A DNA stretch of 64,000 bases from Brevibacterium sp. ZH18 (GCF_022748595.1 NZ_JALDSX010000004.1:1-64000), one strand, 5' to 3'; positions 17,347 through 26,272 are shown, counted from the stretch's first letter. The notes: a model not told the origin generated them from the letters alone. Program-made: numbers and translations.

Positions 17347-17982
17347 ATGACAACGATGTTCGTAGCAATCCATGCAATTGCTGCCTCGGGAGTCGTGCTT
17401 CTGGCACCCGTCCAGCTCATCCGTCGCACCAAGGACCGCAAGCACAGGTTCATCGGCCGGTCCTGGGTGCTGCTCATGTACTTCGTCTGCGTAAGCGGAA
17501 TGTTCATCTATTCGCTCAGCGGAAGCTTCACCGTGTTCCACGCACTCGCGATCTTCACCTTTCTGACCACGACGACCGGCGTCATCGCCATCCGCAAGGG
17601 AAATATTCGCCTCCACGTCGGAATGATGGTCGGATCATGGTTGGGTGCACTGACCGCAGGCACATTTGCTGCGATCATTCCCAGCCGCGACATACCGCGG
17701 CTGGCAGCGAGCGACCCGTTCCTGCTGTGGGCGATCATCGTCGGCATCATCGTGGCAGCCACTGTCTGGGTCGGCTATGTGCTGCTGTTCGTCCCGACGA
17801 CAAGGCTGAAAGCGACGGGTCAGGGATCGACGGGAGCTGCGGTGCTCAGCGACGAGCACATGACGGGCCCGACCGAGACAGGCCCAATCGTGACGGGCTC
17901 AACCGAAACAGGCTCAACCGTGACGGGCCCGACCGAATCAGACCGGCCGAGTAGCAGTCCGGCTGGCATCGCCGCTGTCTGA
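17347..17982 (+). CDS. DUF2306 family membrane protein
   Basis: The 211-residue product has four or five membrane helices (AIHAIAASGVVLLAPVQLI, WVLLMYFVCVSGMFIY, MVGSWLGALTAGTFAAII, WAIIVGIIVAATVWVGYVLLF) with conserved His residues (HAIAA, KHRFIGRSW, RLHVGMMVGSW). This pattern is that of DUF2306 proteins, which may bind haem. Function is not established. The cytoplasmic tail contains five 15-bp repeats. It faces the MerR gene. The stop lies in a 7-bp hairpin shared with the convergent acetyltransferase. Confidence 0.75.
   Translation: MTTMFVAIHAIAASGVVLLAPVQLIRRTKDRKHRFIGRSWVLLMYFVCVSGMFIYSLSGSFTVFHALAIFTFLTTTTGVIAIRKGNIRLHVGMMVGSWLGALTAGTFAAIIPSRDIPRLAASDPFLLWAIIVGIIVAATVWVGYVLLFVPTTRLKATGQGSTGAAVLSDEHMTGPTETGPIVTGSTETGSTVTGPTESDRPSSSPAGIAAV
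17863..17937 (+). repeat. 15-bp in-frame tandem repeat (5 units), DUF2306 tail
   Basis: Units begin at 17863, 17878, 17893, 17908 and 17923. They alternate acgggcccgaccgag-like and acaggcccaatcgtg-like forms and encode Thr-Gly-x-Thr-Glu/Val. The array ends 45 bp before the stop. Confidence 0.93.
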
Positions 17983-17995
17983 GCCTGAGGCTCAG
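17979..17995. terminator. short hairpin spanning two convergent stop codons
   Basis: CTGAGCC-tga-GGCTCAG is a perfect 7-bp stem. It contains the TGA of the DUF2306 gene (17980-17982) and the minus-strand stop of the acetyltransferase (17992-17994). Possible bidirectional terminator, weak because of the short stem. Confidence 0.5.
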
Positions 17996-18318
17996 GCGCG
18001 CGAATCCTCGAACTCGGGATGCTTCTGCAGGTAACCCATCACGTAGGAGCAGGTCGTACGGAACTTCAGACCCGCCTCGGCGGAGGTCTCCAGGGCGAAG
18101 CGGACCAGCTCAGCCGCGATCCCACGGCCACCGAAGGCGGGGGAGACCTCGGTGTGGGTGAAGGTGCGCACGGGGTGCTGGGACGGATCGTCCGGGCTGG
18201 TCGCGCGATCGATGTAGTCGGCGACGCCGATGACCTTGCCCTCATGCGACACCGTGAAACGTGTCATCGCAGTGTCCTGGTCGAAGGTGAAGGTGTCGCC
18301 GGAGATCTCGAGTTCCAT
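17992..18318 (-). CDS. small GNAT-type N-acetyltransferase (YjdJ-like)
   Basis: The 108-residue product contains the minimal acetyl-CoA fold: YIDRAT, the HTEVSPAFGGRGIAAELVRFAL acetyl-CoA loop, then CSYVMGYLQKHPEF. This is the small GCN5-related group with the conserved CSY-x(5)-hydrophobic-HPE ending. Its substrate is unknown. The ATG at 18318 is chosen over a GTG 6 bp upstream because AGGAG is spaced 5 bp before it. Confidence 0.85.
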   Translation of the reverse strand: MELEISGDTFTFDQDTAMTRFTVSHEGKVIGVADYIDRATSPDDPSQHPVRTFTHTEVSPAFGGRGIAAELVRFALETSAEAGLKFRTTCSYVMGYLQKHPEFEDSRA

Positions 18319-18573
18319 GATCACTCCTCTCGCGCAGATGCCCTCTGCAGTGCCGATGCCGAACCCCGATCGGGCCGGTCCTGATACGGGAAACTATAGT
18401 TGTGGGTGACTCGGGTGACTAACCCGGGTCCCACGTTTCGCCAGCCTTATCTGCCGTAACTGACCTACCTGCGAACCAGCACTACCTGCCGAACCAGTAC
18501 TACCAGTCGAACCAGCCGTATTGCCAACCCCGCCGTATCCGACGACGGTCGAATCTCATCTAGGAGCTAACCC
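18319..18573. other. intergenic region with about 18-bp repeats
   Basis: This 255-bp space separates two divergent acetyltransferase genes. Degenerate units containing gaaccag recur at about 18472, 18490 and 18509. Further left, a gtggg...cccac inverted pair is present near 18402-18434. No ORF with coding character is seen. Promoters for both flanking genes must lie here but no clear boxes were identified. Confidence 0.6.
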
Positions 18574-19161
18574 GTGTCCTCTCAAGCCCCGGCCACCATG
18601 GTCGACGCCCATGTGATGATCCTGCGCGAGTCGGGGTTCGACGTCACCGAACTCACCGACGCCGACATCGACGACTACGTCGCCCTCGTTGCCTCCGCGT
18701 ACCGGGGAGAGAACTCGAAGCAGGGATGGACCACCGAGGCGCATCTGGTCAGCGGACAGCGCCTCGACGCTCCGATGGCCCGGGAGATGCTCGCGGAAGA
18801 GGACTCTCGGATCATCCTCGTGCGCTCGGCCGAGGGTCAAGCCGTCGCCAGCGTCTACCTGCGCAAACCAGTGGGTGGAGTCGCCTACCTCGGCGTCCTC
18901 GCTGTCTCACCGCTGGGCCAGGGGCAGGGTGTGGGTTCGGCACTGATGAACCTCGCCGAGGCGTGGGTGAGCGAACGCTGGCACGCGCACTCCCTGCGGA
19001 TGAGCGTCGTCAACAAGCGCAGCGAACTCATCGCCTACTACGAACGCCGCGGCTATGAGCGCACCGGTGAGGTCGAACCTTTCCCGTATGAGGACAGCAG
19101 GTTCGGTGTGCCGCTGGTCGACGACCTCGAATTCGTCGTCCTGGTCAAGCCTCTGCACTGA
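18574..19161 (+). CDS. GNAT family N-acetyltransferase
   Basis: The 195-residue product has a GTG start preceded by TAGGAG at 6-8 bp. The acetyl-CoA loop is AVSPLGQGQGVGSALMNLAEAW, followed by SVVNKRSELIAYYERRGYERTGE, a complete single GNAT domain. It is close in style to acetyltransferases acting on small amines or protein N-termini, but the substrate cannot be assigned. Confidence 0.85.
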   Translation: MSSQAPATMVDAHVMILRESGFDVTELTDADIDDYVALVASAYRGENSKQGWTTEAHLVSGQRLDAPMAREMLAEEDSRIILVRSAEGQAVASVYLRKPVGGVAYLGVLAVSPLGQGQGVGSALMNLAEAWVSERWHAHSLRMSVVNKRSELIAYYERRGYERTGEVEPFPYEDSRFGVPLVDDLEFVVLVKPLH

Positions 19162-19175
19162 GGCTCGCTGGCTGG

Positions 19176-19247
19176 CAGCGCAGACACCTCGACCTCAGCG
19201 CAGAGCCCTCGACCTCAGCACAGACACCTCGACCTCAGCACAGGCAT
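19176..19247. repeat. 20-bp tandem repeat array (3.5 units)
   Basis: Units cagcgcagacacctcgacct and variants begin at 19176, 19196, 19216 and, partial, 19236. They follow the acetyltransferase stop at 19161 and run up to the terminator hairpin. Confidence 0.92.
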
Positions 19248-19292
19248 ACGGAAATGGTGCCCAGCGAACTTCGCTGGGCACCATTTCCGTAT
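19246..19292. terminator. strong bidirectional hairpin
   Basis: A perfect 22-bp stem pairs 19246-19267 with 19271-19292 around a 3-base loop. It lies between the convergent acetyltransferase (ends 19161) and the carrier gene (ends 19325). Confidence 0.92.
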
Positions 19293-19324
19293 CGAGACTC
19301 GACTGGGCGGTTCTGGGAGGTTGT

Positions 19325-20767
19325 CTAGAAGAACATCGCCGGGACGACGAGCCCGCCGACGAGGACGACCGGCCCGATGACGACCATCGACATGCCGAAC
19401 TTCACGAGGATGCGCGTCAGGCGCGGTTTGTCCTCGCCCGGGGCTGTGGCCACGACCGTGGCACCCAGGGTCGAGAACGGCGAGACGTCGACGACGGCCG
19501 AGCACACGCCCAGCGCCGCGATGAGCGCCCATCCGGGAACACCGCCGGCAGCGATGAGAGGCAGCGCCAGCGGCACGAGAGCCGCTAGGATGCCCGTCGT
19601 CGATGCGAAGGCCGAGACCAGACCGCCGACCATGCACAGCACGAGGGCCGAGACGAGCGGCGAACCGATCGCCTTGGCTCCCTCGCCCAGGAGGTCGACT
19701 GCACCCATGGTCTGGAGGACGCCGACGAAGGTGATGATTCCGCCCACGAGCAGCACCGTCGACCAGTCGATCTTCGGCAGCGCCGCCTTCGCCGTCTTGG
19801 GATCGACGAGGGCGAGGATCGCTCCGAAGAGGAAGCACAGCAGACCGATGTCCGGGTCCTTGCCGATGGCCGCGAGAACGACGACCGTACCGATGAGGCC
19901 GACCATGAAGGCGACTGTGAGGATCTGCACGAAGGAGAAGGGGCCTGAGCTGTCGCTGGCCGATGAGTTCGAGGAGTCGAAGAGCGCTTCGTCTTCGTCG
20001 TCCTCACCGAAGGCCACACTCGCCGCCGAGGCGGATCCCCGAGAGATCCGGTACCCGTCGTTCGATCCCGAGGTGTCGAAACCGTCTGCCTCGTTGAGGG
20101 TCGAACCGGAGTTCACCGAACCGTTCCCCGCGGCGTGGGCTGTCGCCGCATGGGCGACGACGGACTTGCGGGAGAAGAGCTTGCGGCCGTACATGAAGTA
20201 GGCGAAGACGAGCATGATGAGGTAGACGCCCACAGCGATTCCGAAGAGCAGGAACGGCGAGAGGTCGATTCCTGCATCATGGGCGGTGCTGTAGGTGACA
20301 ATGCCGTAGAGGCTGGTCGGAGCGAATCCGCCGGCGCCGATCGCGAAGCAGATCGCCAGACCCATCAGCGCGTAGTCGACTCCGTACTTCCGGGCGACCT
20401 GCATACCCACGGGCATCATGACCAGACCGGCCAGCGGGGCACCCATCGCGGCGATGCACGCTGTGATGACGAAGAAGACGGCGGGCAGAAGGACGGCCGA
20501 GGAACCGACCTTCTCCAATGCCCAGTCGATGATCTTGTCGACCGTGCCGTTCTCCTGCGCGATGGCGAAGAAGTACGTGACCCCGGCCAACAGGATCATG
20601 ATCGAGAGCGGGAACTCGGCGATGATGTCGTCGACGGTCATATCCGTGAGCATCAGTCCGGTTCCCGCAGCACCGACGAGCATGAGTATGCCGATCTGGA
20701 CACCACGCACCGCGCCGATGGCGAAGAGGGCGATGAAGATCGCCAGGGCAAGGATTTGTGCGAGCAT
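19325..20767 (-). CDS. SLC13-type dicarboxylate carrier (MatC-like)
   Basis: The 480-residue membrane protein has about eleven hydrophobic helices. The N-terminal half (IALFAIGAVRGVQIGILMLV, LAGVTYFFAIAQENGTVDKI) resembles the MatC N-terminal domain, and MGAPLAGLVMMP and GAGGFAPTSLYGIV are in the positions of the substrate-binding hairpins of the ion-transporter superfamily. A hydrophilic cytoplasmic loop of about 80 residues lies in the middle. Probable substrate a dicarboxylate such as malonate. The next gene upstream (an FAD oxidoreductase) is divided from it by 150 bp, so co-transcription is possible but not shown. Confidence 0.75.
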   Translation of the reverse strand: MLAQILALAIFIALFAIGAVRGVQIGILMLVGAAGTGLMLTDMTVDDIIAEFPLSIMILLAGVTYFFAIAQENGTVDKIIDWALEKVGSSAVLLPAVFFVITACIAAMGAPLAGLVMMPVGMQVARKYGVDYALMGLAICFAIGAGGFAPTSLYGIVTYSTAHDAGIDLSPFLLFGIAVGVYLIMLVFAYFMYGRKLFSRKSVVAHAATAHAAGNGSVNSGSTLNEADGFDTSGSNDGYRISRGSASAASVAFGEDDEDEALFDSSNSSASDSSGPFSFVQILTVAFMVGLIGTVVVLAAIGKDPDIGLLCFLFGAILALVDPKTAKAALPKIDWSTVLLVGGIITFVGVLQTMGAVDLLGEGAKAIGSPLVSALVLCMVGGLVSAFASTTGILAALVPLALPLIAAGGVPGWALIAALGVCSAVVDVSPFSTLGATVVATAPGEDKPRLTRILVKFGMSMVVIGPVVLVGGLVVPAMFF

Positions 20768-20915
20768 TATTTCCCCATCGAAACTGAAGTCTTCCTGAAT
20801 GAAACTAGTTGAATCGCTGAGTGGAGATTACCAGTTCTGACGCGGCAGTAGCGGTTGCCGCAGGGGAGTCAGTGAAGATTTCCCGATTATCGGTACTCGA
20901 TGGTGATGGTCGGAG

Positions 20916-22286
20916 TCAGCCCATCACGTTGCCGCTCGTGCCTGCCGGGGTGCGCAGTCGGGAGAATGTGCCCAGATTCAGCTCGCCTCCCGTGTGCTCG
21001 AGCCGAACGCGGACCGGATCGGCATCATGGTCGTGACCGTGCTCGACCGCGTCGATGAGGGCTGCCATGAGCTCACCGACCATCGGTGCGTTCTTGAATT
21101 GGTTGCCGCTCGTGCCGACCGCCTGATAGAAGCCGTCCGCATCGGACCGGTCGTAGATGGGCGTCCAATCCGAGGAGACGTCGTAGACGCCGACGACTCC
21201 GCGGGCTCGGTTGGGGATCGCGATGTCGGTGAAGCGCTTGGCGGCCCGCAGCGCCTGCGTCTCGAACTGGACGGGGCGAACGCTCATCGACGCATCGTCG
21301 GGATCCTCGAGCCATTCCAGCTCGTCGCACTCGGGCTCCGAACCCCCGACGAGAAGCTGATGGCCCACCTCGGCGCGCATATAGGTGCCGATCCCGGCAT
21401 CGAGGACAGCCGGGATGGGCGTTCCATCGGCACGGACGACGGTTGATTCCGCCGGTAGGGTGTGGACCTCCTGGCGCAGGGGAGTCAGAGAGACACCGTG
21501 GTCAGAGCCGACCCCGGCAAGTTCGTTGAGCTTCGCCGACCACGGTCCGGCGGCATTGACCACGACCGCGGCCTCGAGGATTCTGCCGTCGGCGAGTTCA
21601 ACGGTCCAGGCGGCGCCCGCCGCATCGGTGGGGCCGTTCTGGTCGGTAGGAAGCTCATCGGGGTGGGAACCGTCGTGCGAGGCACGGGCGCTGCTGTGCA
21701 GACCGATGACCTGCGAGTTGTAGGAGAACGTGGCGCCGTGGCGCTTGGCGGCACGGACGAAGTTCTCCGTGGCCAGGACCGGGTCCGAGATGTATCCGCC
21801 GTCCGGTGTGTACAGGGCTGTCGCGGGCTCTTCGCACTCATCGAGAAATGCCGGATCGTCGGGACGCACCGGCGGGTAGTGGTTCGCGGTGTCGACGCCG
21901 GGCAGCTCACGGGCGAGATCCGCGGCGTCCCATTCGGCGAAGGGAATCGCGAGTTCTGTGAAGTCGGAACGGACATTGGCGGGGATCAGCCCGGGAATCT
22001 CGATCACGGCCATGCCGGTGCGGATGAAGTCAGCGACCGGCTCCGAGTCGTCTGCCCCCACATGCTCACGCAGGTTCTCCCACACGTGCTTCGCCTCCCA
22101 CGCCAGGGCGATGGAGTCGCGCAGCGAATAGGTGAAGCGGATGATCGCGCTGGTGGCTCCGGTCGAGCCTTGGGCCGGGCCCGATTTCTTGTCGACGACG
22201 GTCACCGAGTATCCGCGTTTGGCCAGGGAATAGGCGATCGATGCGCCCATCACTCCGCTGCCGATGACTATCGCCTTCGCACTCAT
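20916..22286 (-). CDS. FAD-dependent oxidoreductase, DAO (sarcosine/glycine oxidase) family
   Basis: The product of about 456 residues begins with a dinucleotide-binding fold (AIVIGSGVMGASIAYSLAKRG) and the segment STGATSAIIRFTYS typical of DAO enzymes. An FAD-binding VVNAAGPWSAKLNELAG and a C-terminal GVYDVSSDWTPIYD follow. Such enzymes oxidise secondary or primary amino acids with O2 or a carrier. The ATG at 22286 is chosen because GAAGGA lies 7 bp upstream; the in-frame ATG 42 bp earlier has no such site. Same strand as the downstream MatC-like gene and the upstream YeiH gene. Confidence 0.85.
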   Translation of the reverse strand: MSAKAIVIGSGVMGASIAYSLAKRGYSVTVVDKKSGPAQGSTGATSAIIRFTYSLRDSIALAWEAKHVWENLREHVGADDSEPVADFIRTGMAVIEIPGLIPANVRSDFTELAIPFAEWDAADLARELPGVDTANHYPPVRPDDPAFLDECEEPATALYTPDGGYISDPVLATENFVRAAKRHGATFSYNSQVIGLHSSARASHDGSHPDELPTDQNGPTDAAGAAWTVELADGRILEAAVVVNAAGPWSAKLNELAGVGSDHGVSLTPLRQEVHTLPAESTVVRADGTPIPAVLDAGIGTYMRAEVGHQLLVGGSEPECDELEWLEDPDDASMSVRPVQFETQALRAAKRFTDIAIPNRARGVVGVYDVSSDWTPIYDRSDADGFYQAVGTSGNQFKNAPMVGELMAALIDAVEHGHDHDADPVRVRLEHTGGELNLGTFSRLRTPAGTSGNVMG

Positions 22287-22358
22287 TGTCTGTCCTTCGC
22301 TCGCTTCGTGGATCGGCCTCGGGATCATCGTAGCGAGGTCGGGGCCCGCATCGCTGAC

Positions 22359-23438
22359 TCAGCTCAGCAGCAGAGCACCGCCGAGAGCGATGACCGCGAC
22401 GATGATCGTGGTCGTGGCCGCGAGTCCGAGCGGACCGGCACCGAGGTTCTTCAGCGCCCGCCACTGGACTCCGCGGCCGAGCGCGAACATCGCCATCGCC
22501 AGGCACACGGTCTGGATCCAGCCCAGACCTGAGATCGCGAGCTCGGGCAGCAGCCCGAAGGTGCGCAGGCCCGCCATGGCGAGGAACCCGAGGACGAACA
22601 GCGGGACGATGGGCGCCCGCTTCCCGCCCGCAGGCGGTGTGGTCTTCGCAGACGAATGGTCTGACGTGGACCCAGGGGCTGCCTCGGCGGAGGTGATGGT
22701 TGTCGACGCCGGCACGGACGACTGCGTGCGGGTCTCCTTCCGGCGCATGATCAGGCTGAGCACAGCCACGGTGGGGGCGAGCATGATGACACGCGAGAGC
22801 TTGACGAGCACGGCGACCTGGAGTGCTGCGGGACCGATGATGCCGCCGATCGCGACGACCTGGGCCACCTCGTGGGTCGCGGCTCCGCCCCACATCCCTG
22901 CTGTGTGCTGGGACAGTCCGAAGGCCGCGCTCAGGCTCGGGATCACGGCGATCATCAGGGTGCCGAAGAGGATCACGAGCCCGATCGCCGCCGCGACGTC
23001 TTCCTTCTTCGACTTCAGCGTCGACTCGATGCCGGCGACCGCGGCGGCACCGCAGATGCCGAAGCCGCAGCCGATGAGCAGCGCCAGATCCGAATCGACC
23101 CGGAACGCACGTGCGAGCATGACGCTCGAGACGATGCCGGTCGTGACGACGACGGCAGCGAGGACGAGCACCAGCCAGCTGAGGTCGAGGATGTCACCGA
23201 GGATGACCTGCGCGCCGAGGGCCACGATGCCCAGGCGCAGGAGGGGCTTCGCGGCGAAGTCGAGACCGGGGCGGAACGTGTCAGGCAGTTGGGGGAAGAC
23301 GTTGCCGACGAGGATGCCGAGGACGATGGCGATGAGGAGAGGCGAGAGGACCGACGCGGACATGGATATGGGCCACGCGATGGCGGTGGCCAAGGCGGCC
23401 ACACCCAGGCCCGGGAGGAGGCGGAGAACGCGATTCAT
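22359..23438 (-). CDS. YeiH family putative sulfate/anion exporter
   Basis: The product of about 359 residues has ten to eleven membrane helices and the YeiH hallmarks ALGAQVILGDILDLSW, IGCGFGICGAAAVAGIES and HTAGMWGGAATHEVAQVVAIGG. The family is annotated as putative sulfate exporters on indirect evidence; the substrate is uncertain. A Ser/Thr-rich loop of about 40 residues replaces a shorter loop in relatives. The ATG at 23438 has GGGAG upstream and begins MNRVLRLLPG, typical for the family. It is divergent from a LysR regulator, the same pairing as yeiH/yeiE in enterobacteria. Confidence 0.85.
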   Translation of the reverse strand: MNRVLRLLPGLGVAALATAIAWPISMSASVLSPLLIAIVLGILVGNVFPQLPDTFRPGLDFAAKPLLRLGIVALGAQVILGDILDLSWLVLVLAAVVVTTGIVSSVMLARAFRVDSDLALLIGCGFGICGAAAVAGIESTLKSKKEDVAAAIGLVILFGTLMIAVIPSLSAAFGLSQHTAGMWGGAATHEVAQVVAIGGIIGPAALQVAVLVKLSRVIMLAPTVAVLSLIMRRKETRTQSSVPASTTITSAEAAPGSTSDHSSAKTTPPAGGKRAPIVPLFVLGFLAMAGLRTFGLLPELAISGLGWIQTVCLAMAMFALGRGVQWRALKNLGAGPLGLAATTTIIVAVIALGGALLLS

Positions 23439-23495
23439 AGATCTCAGTCTCCCAGGCGCAGAGATGGCCCGGTAGACGGCAATCTTCGACCGGTC

Positions 23496-23512
23496 CATAT
23501 CGAATTGATATG
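23496..23512. promoter_or_regulatory. inverted repeat, likely LysR box
   Basis: CATATC-gaatt-GATATG is a perfect 6-bp inverted repeat with T-N11-A geometry. It lies between the divergent yeiH-like and lysR genes, 13 bp before the LysR start, consistent with autoregulation. Confidence 0.65.
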
Positions 23513-23525
23513 ACACGATGGGGGT

Positions 23526-24443
23526 ATGCAGGATATGAGGAACATGTCGGACTGGCCGGACCTGCCGGCTCTGGGGCTGCTCGTGGCACTGAATGCGAAC
23601 GCCCGCTCGATCGGGCAGGCCGCCGAGGCACTCGGACTGGCCCAGCCGAATGCCTCCCGCCTGCTGCGCACCCTCGAACGCGAACTCAAGGTGCCGCTGC
23701 TGCGTCGCTCACCGCAGGGCAGCCAGCTCACGGTCGAAGGGCAGACCGTGGCCGAGTGGGCGGCGAAGGTCATCGACGCCTACGGCAATCTCAACGCCGG
23801 CACCCGTGCCATCCAGGACGCTCGCGCCGGAACCGTGCGTGTGTCCGCCTCGCTGACAGTCGCGGAATATCTGCTGCCCCGATACCTGACCACGTTCAGG
23901 TCGGTCCATCCCGACATCGACGTCGGCCTCGCGGTGGAGAACTCGGCCGCCGTTATCGCCGCGGTGCGCGGGCAGCGTTGCGACCTCGGACTCATCGAGT
24001 CGATCTCCCTGCCGCGGGGCTTCCCCGCCGAGGTGGTCGGACGTGACCGTCTCATGATCGCGGCCGCCCCGAACTTCTCCGGCGCATGGACCGAACCGAT
24101 CACCGCCGAGGACTTGGCCGACGTTGCGCTCCTGGTCCGTGAGGTCGGGTCGGGTACCAGGGAGGTCGTCGACGCTGCGCTCGCCGACTTCGGCGGAGCG
24201 AGTGTGGCAGGGGAGTACTGGTCGAACTCGGCGCTGAAGATCGCGGCGACGACCGGAGTGGCCCCGGTGGTGCTCTCCGAACTGGCTCTGCGCGATGAGT
24301 TCCGGGCTTGGCGACTGGTTGCGCTGCCCGTGGACGAGACCGTGTCCCTCGACCGAGAATTCCATGCCGTGTGGTCGCCCAAGCGCCGACTGTCATCGAG
24401 CGCGCGGTTGCTGCTCGACCACCTCGTCAGCGTCCGGGGCTGA
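23526..24443 (+). CDS. LysR family transcriptional regulator (YeiE/CysB-like context)
   Basis: The 305-residue product has the LysR HTH at residues about 20-70 (SIGQAAEALGLAQPNASRLLRTLERELKVPLLRRSPQG) and a substrate-binding domain of the two-lobe type. The divergent yeiH-like gene makes it a likely regulator of anion export. Three in-frame ATGs lie within 18 bp at the start (23526, 23535, 23544); the third follows GAGGAAC and may be used. Confidence 0.88.
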   Translation: MQDMRNMSDWPDLPALGLLVALNANARSIGQAAEALGLAQPNASRLLRTLERELKVPLLRRSPQGSQLTVEGQTVAEWAAKVIDAYGNLNAGTRAIQDARAGTVRVSASLTVAEYLLPRYLTTFRSVHPDIDVGLAVENSAAVIAAVRGQRCDLGLIESISLPRGFPAEVVGRDRLMIAAAPNFSGAWTEPITAEDLADVALLVREVGSGTREVVDAALADFGGASVAGEYWSNSALKIAATTGVAPVVLSELALRDEFRAWRLVALPVDETVSLDREFHAVWSPKRRLSSSARLLLDHLVSVRG

Positions 24444-24470
24444 GATCTGCCTGCGCCGCCGCCCGATCAC

Positions 24471-24489
24471 CGCATATATTGGAGAGATG
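24471..24489 (+). promoter_or_regulatory. possible leaderless promoter for the PLP lyase
   Basis: The sequence TATATT at 24475-24480 ends 6 bp before the ATG at 24487. A -10 element at that distance would place the transcription start at or next to the start codon. The intervening ggagag is too close to the ATG to serve as a normal Shine-Dalgarno. Confidence 0.4.
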
Positions 24490-25686
24490 ACTTCGCGAGA
24501 ATCCTCTTCAGCTCCCGGCTCAGCCTCCTCTGCAGCAGAATTCGCTCCCGAGACCGTCGTCGTCGACGCGGGACGCCCCGAGCGCGTCCCCGGCGCATCG
24601 GTGAATCCGCCCGTCGAGCTGTCCTCGACGTTCATCGGCACCGGTGGACTGCATGACGCCCCGTACGCCTACGGACGGTTCGGGACTCCCGCCTGGGTGC
24701 CGTTCGAAGAGGCCTTGGCTGGACTCGAGCATGCTGCTCTGCCGGGATTGGTCTTCGGATCGGGTCTGGCCGCGATTGCCGCGACGCTCAGCCCCGTACC
24801 TCGCGGCGGCACCCTCATCATGCCGCGCCACAGTTACCAGGGCTCCCTGGAATCGGCTGCCGAGATCGCCGAGCGCGCTGGATTCGACCTTGTCTCCGTC
24901 GACATCGCCGAGACCGACTCCGTCATCACGGCCCTCGACGCGGTTGCCGACGCCGGAGCCGCCTCGGCGATGTTGTGGATCGAATCCCCGACGAACCCGA
25001 TGATGGAGGTCGCGGACCTGCCCGCCCTCATCACCGCCGCGAAGAAACGTGGAGTGCTCACGGCCATCGACAACACGTTCGCGACGCCGCTCCTGCAGAC
25101 CCCGCTCGACCTGGGCGCGGACATCGTCGTCCACTCGGTGACAAAGTACCTGGCCGGGCACTCAGACGTCGTCCTCGGCGCCGTCGTGACCAATGACGAA
25201 GATCTGCACCAGCGGCTGCACAGCGAACGCGCTCTGCGCGGTGCCATCGCCGGACCCTTCGAGGTCTGGCTGGCGCTGCGCGGACTGCGGACCCTGTCGG
25301 TGCGCATGGACCGTGCCCAGTCGAACGCTGCCCGGATCGCCGAGCGTCTCGCCGCTCATCCGGATGTCGTCGAGACGCGGTTCCCCGGCCTGCCGGACGA
25401 CCCGGGGCATGCTCGGGCTGCTGCGCAGATGAACGGATTCGGCGCCGTCGTCGTCTTCTGCGTCGACTCGGCCCAGAAGGCCACCGCCATCGCCGAGGCG
25501 GTCCGTCTGTGGACTCCGGCCACCTCATTGGGCGGCGTGGAATCCCTCATCGAACGCCGACGCCGCCACGCCTCGGAGCCGGAGTCCGTCCCCGAGGGCC
25601 TGCTGCGTCTGAGCGTGGGCATCGAACACATCGACGACCTGTGGACCGACCTCGACGCTGCGATCCGCTCGACCGAAACCCTATGA
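24487..25686 (+). CDS. trans-sulfuration family PLP-dependent enzyme (cystathionine lyase/synthase-like)
   Basis: The 399-residue product belongs to the Cys/Met metabolism PLP family. It shows YGRFGTPAWVPFEEALAGLE, FGSGLAAIAA, IESPTNPMMEVADLP, AIDNTFATP and the PLP-lysine motif SVTKYLAGHSD, with the SLGGVESLIERRR segment near the end. Probable reaction is a beta- or gamma-elimination or replacement on cystathionine or a homoserine ester; the exact one cannot be fixed. Its stop overlaps the next gene by ATGA. Confidence 0.88.
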   Translation: MTSRESSSAPGSASSAAEFAPETVVVDAGRPERVPGASVNPPVELSSTFIGTGGLHDAPYAYGRFGTPAWVPFEEALAGLEHAALPGLVFGSGLAAIAATLSPVPRGGTLIMPRHSYQGSLESAAEIAERAGFDLVSVDIAETDSVITALDAVADAGAASAMLWIESPTNPMMEVADLPALITAAKKRGVLTAIDNTFATPLLQTPLDLGADIVVHSVTKYLAGHSDVVLGAVVTNDEDLHQRLHSERALRGAIAGPFEVWLALRGLRTLSVRMDRAQSNAARIAERLAAHPDVVETRFPGLPDDPGHARAAAQMNGFGAVVVFCVDSAQKATAIAEAVRLWTPATSLGGVESLIERRRRHASEPESVPEGLLRLSVGIEHIDDLWTDLDAAIRSTETL

Positions 25687-26222
25687 CGGACCTCGTCCTC
25701 GACCCGCCGCAGCCGGAGGATCTGGACGAGATCTTCGAGATCTACAGCGATCCCCGCGTGTGGACCCATTTCCCCAGCGGACGCATGACCACCAAGGAGG
25801 ATGCCGAGAATTTCCTCCTGCGCCGGATCGCCGATTGGGAAGTCGACGGACTCGGCACGTGGATCGTCCGCGAAGTCGCCGGTGGTCCGATCCTCGGCAA
25901 CTGCGGGTGCGCTGTCAGGCGCATCCCCGCCGAGGCGTATTGGAACCTCGGGTACCGATTCCGCCCGGAAACCCAAGGTCGAGGCCTCGCCAGTGCGGTC
26001 GCGTGGAAGGCGATCGCCAGGGCGCATGAGGTCAAGCCCGACTTGCCGGTCGTTGCCTACCTCCTCGAGCACAATGTCGCCTCACGGAAGGTCGCCGAGA
26101 AGGTGGGGCTGGAGCTCAAACACAGGGCCCCCGATGCAGGCAACCCCGACCCGCAGGCGATGCGTCTGGTCTTCGCAGACCGGGGCCTGAGCGAGAGCGA
26201 ATTGGCCGCGACCCTGAAGTGA
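25683..26222 (+). CDS. GNAT acetyltransferase, RimJ/RimL-like
   Basis: The 179-residue product has the layout of RimJ/RimL-type enzymes: LDPPQPEDLDEIFEIYSDPRVW at the N-terminus, then YRFRPETQGRGLASAVAWKA (acetyl-CoA loop), NVASRKVAEKVGLE and a short C-terminal strand. It starts on the ATGA overlap with the PLP enzyme, so the two are translationally coupled. Substrate unknown. Confidence 0.85.
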   Translation: MTDLVLDPPQPEDLDEIFEIYSDPRVWTHFPSGRMTTKEDAENFLLRRIADWEVDGLGTWIVREVAGGPILGNCGCAVRRIPAEAYWNLGYRFRPETQGRGLASAVAWKAIARAHEVKPDLPVVAYLLEHNVASRKVAEKVGLELKHRAPDAGNPDPQAMRLVFADRGLSESELAATLK

Positions 26223-26256
26223 TCGGGGTCCGGCGCAGACATGTGACCCAGATCAA

Positions 26257-26272
26257 CTTAACGTGCGTTAAG
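26257..26272. promoter_or_regulatory. palindromic operator upstream of the crotonase gene
   Basis: CTTAACG-tg-CGTTAAG is a perfect 7-bp inverted repeat with a 2-bp centre, 48 bp before the TTG start at 26320. The geometry suits a TetR-type fatty-acid regulator, but no such regulator is encoded nearby. Confidence 0.6.

Noticed and set aside
21462-22532. A 356-codon plus-strand frame over the FAD oxidoreductase
   Set aside because: Antisense shadow of the oxidoreductase and the end of the YeiH gene.
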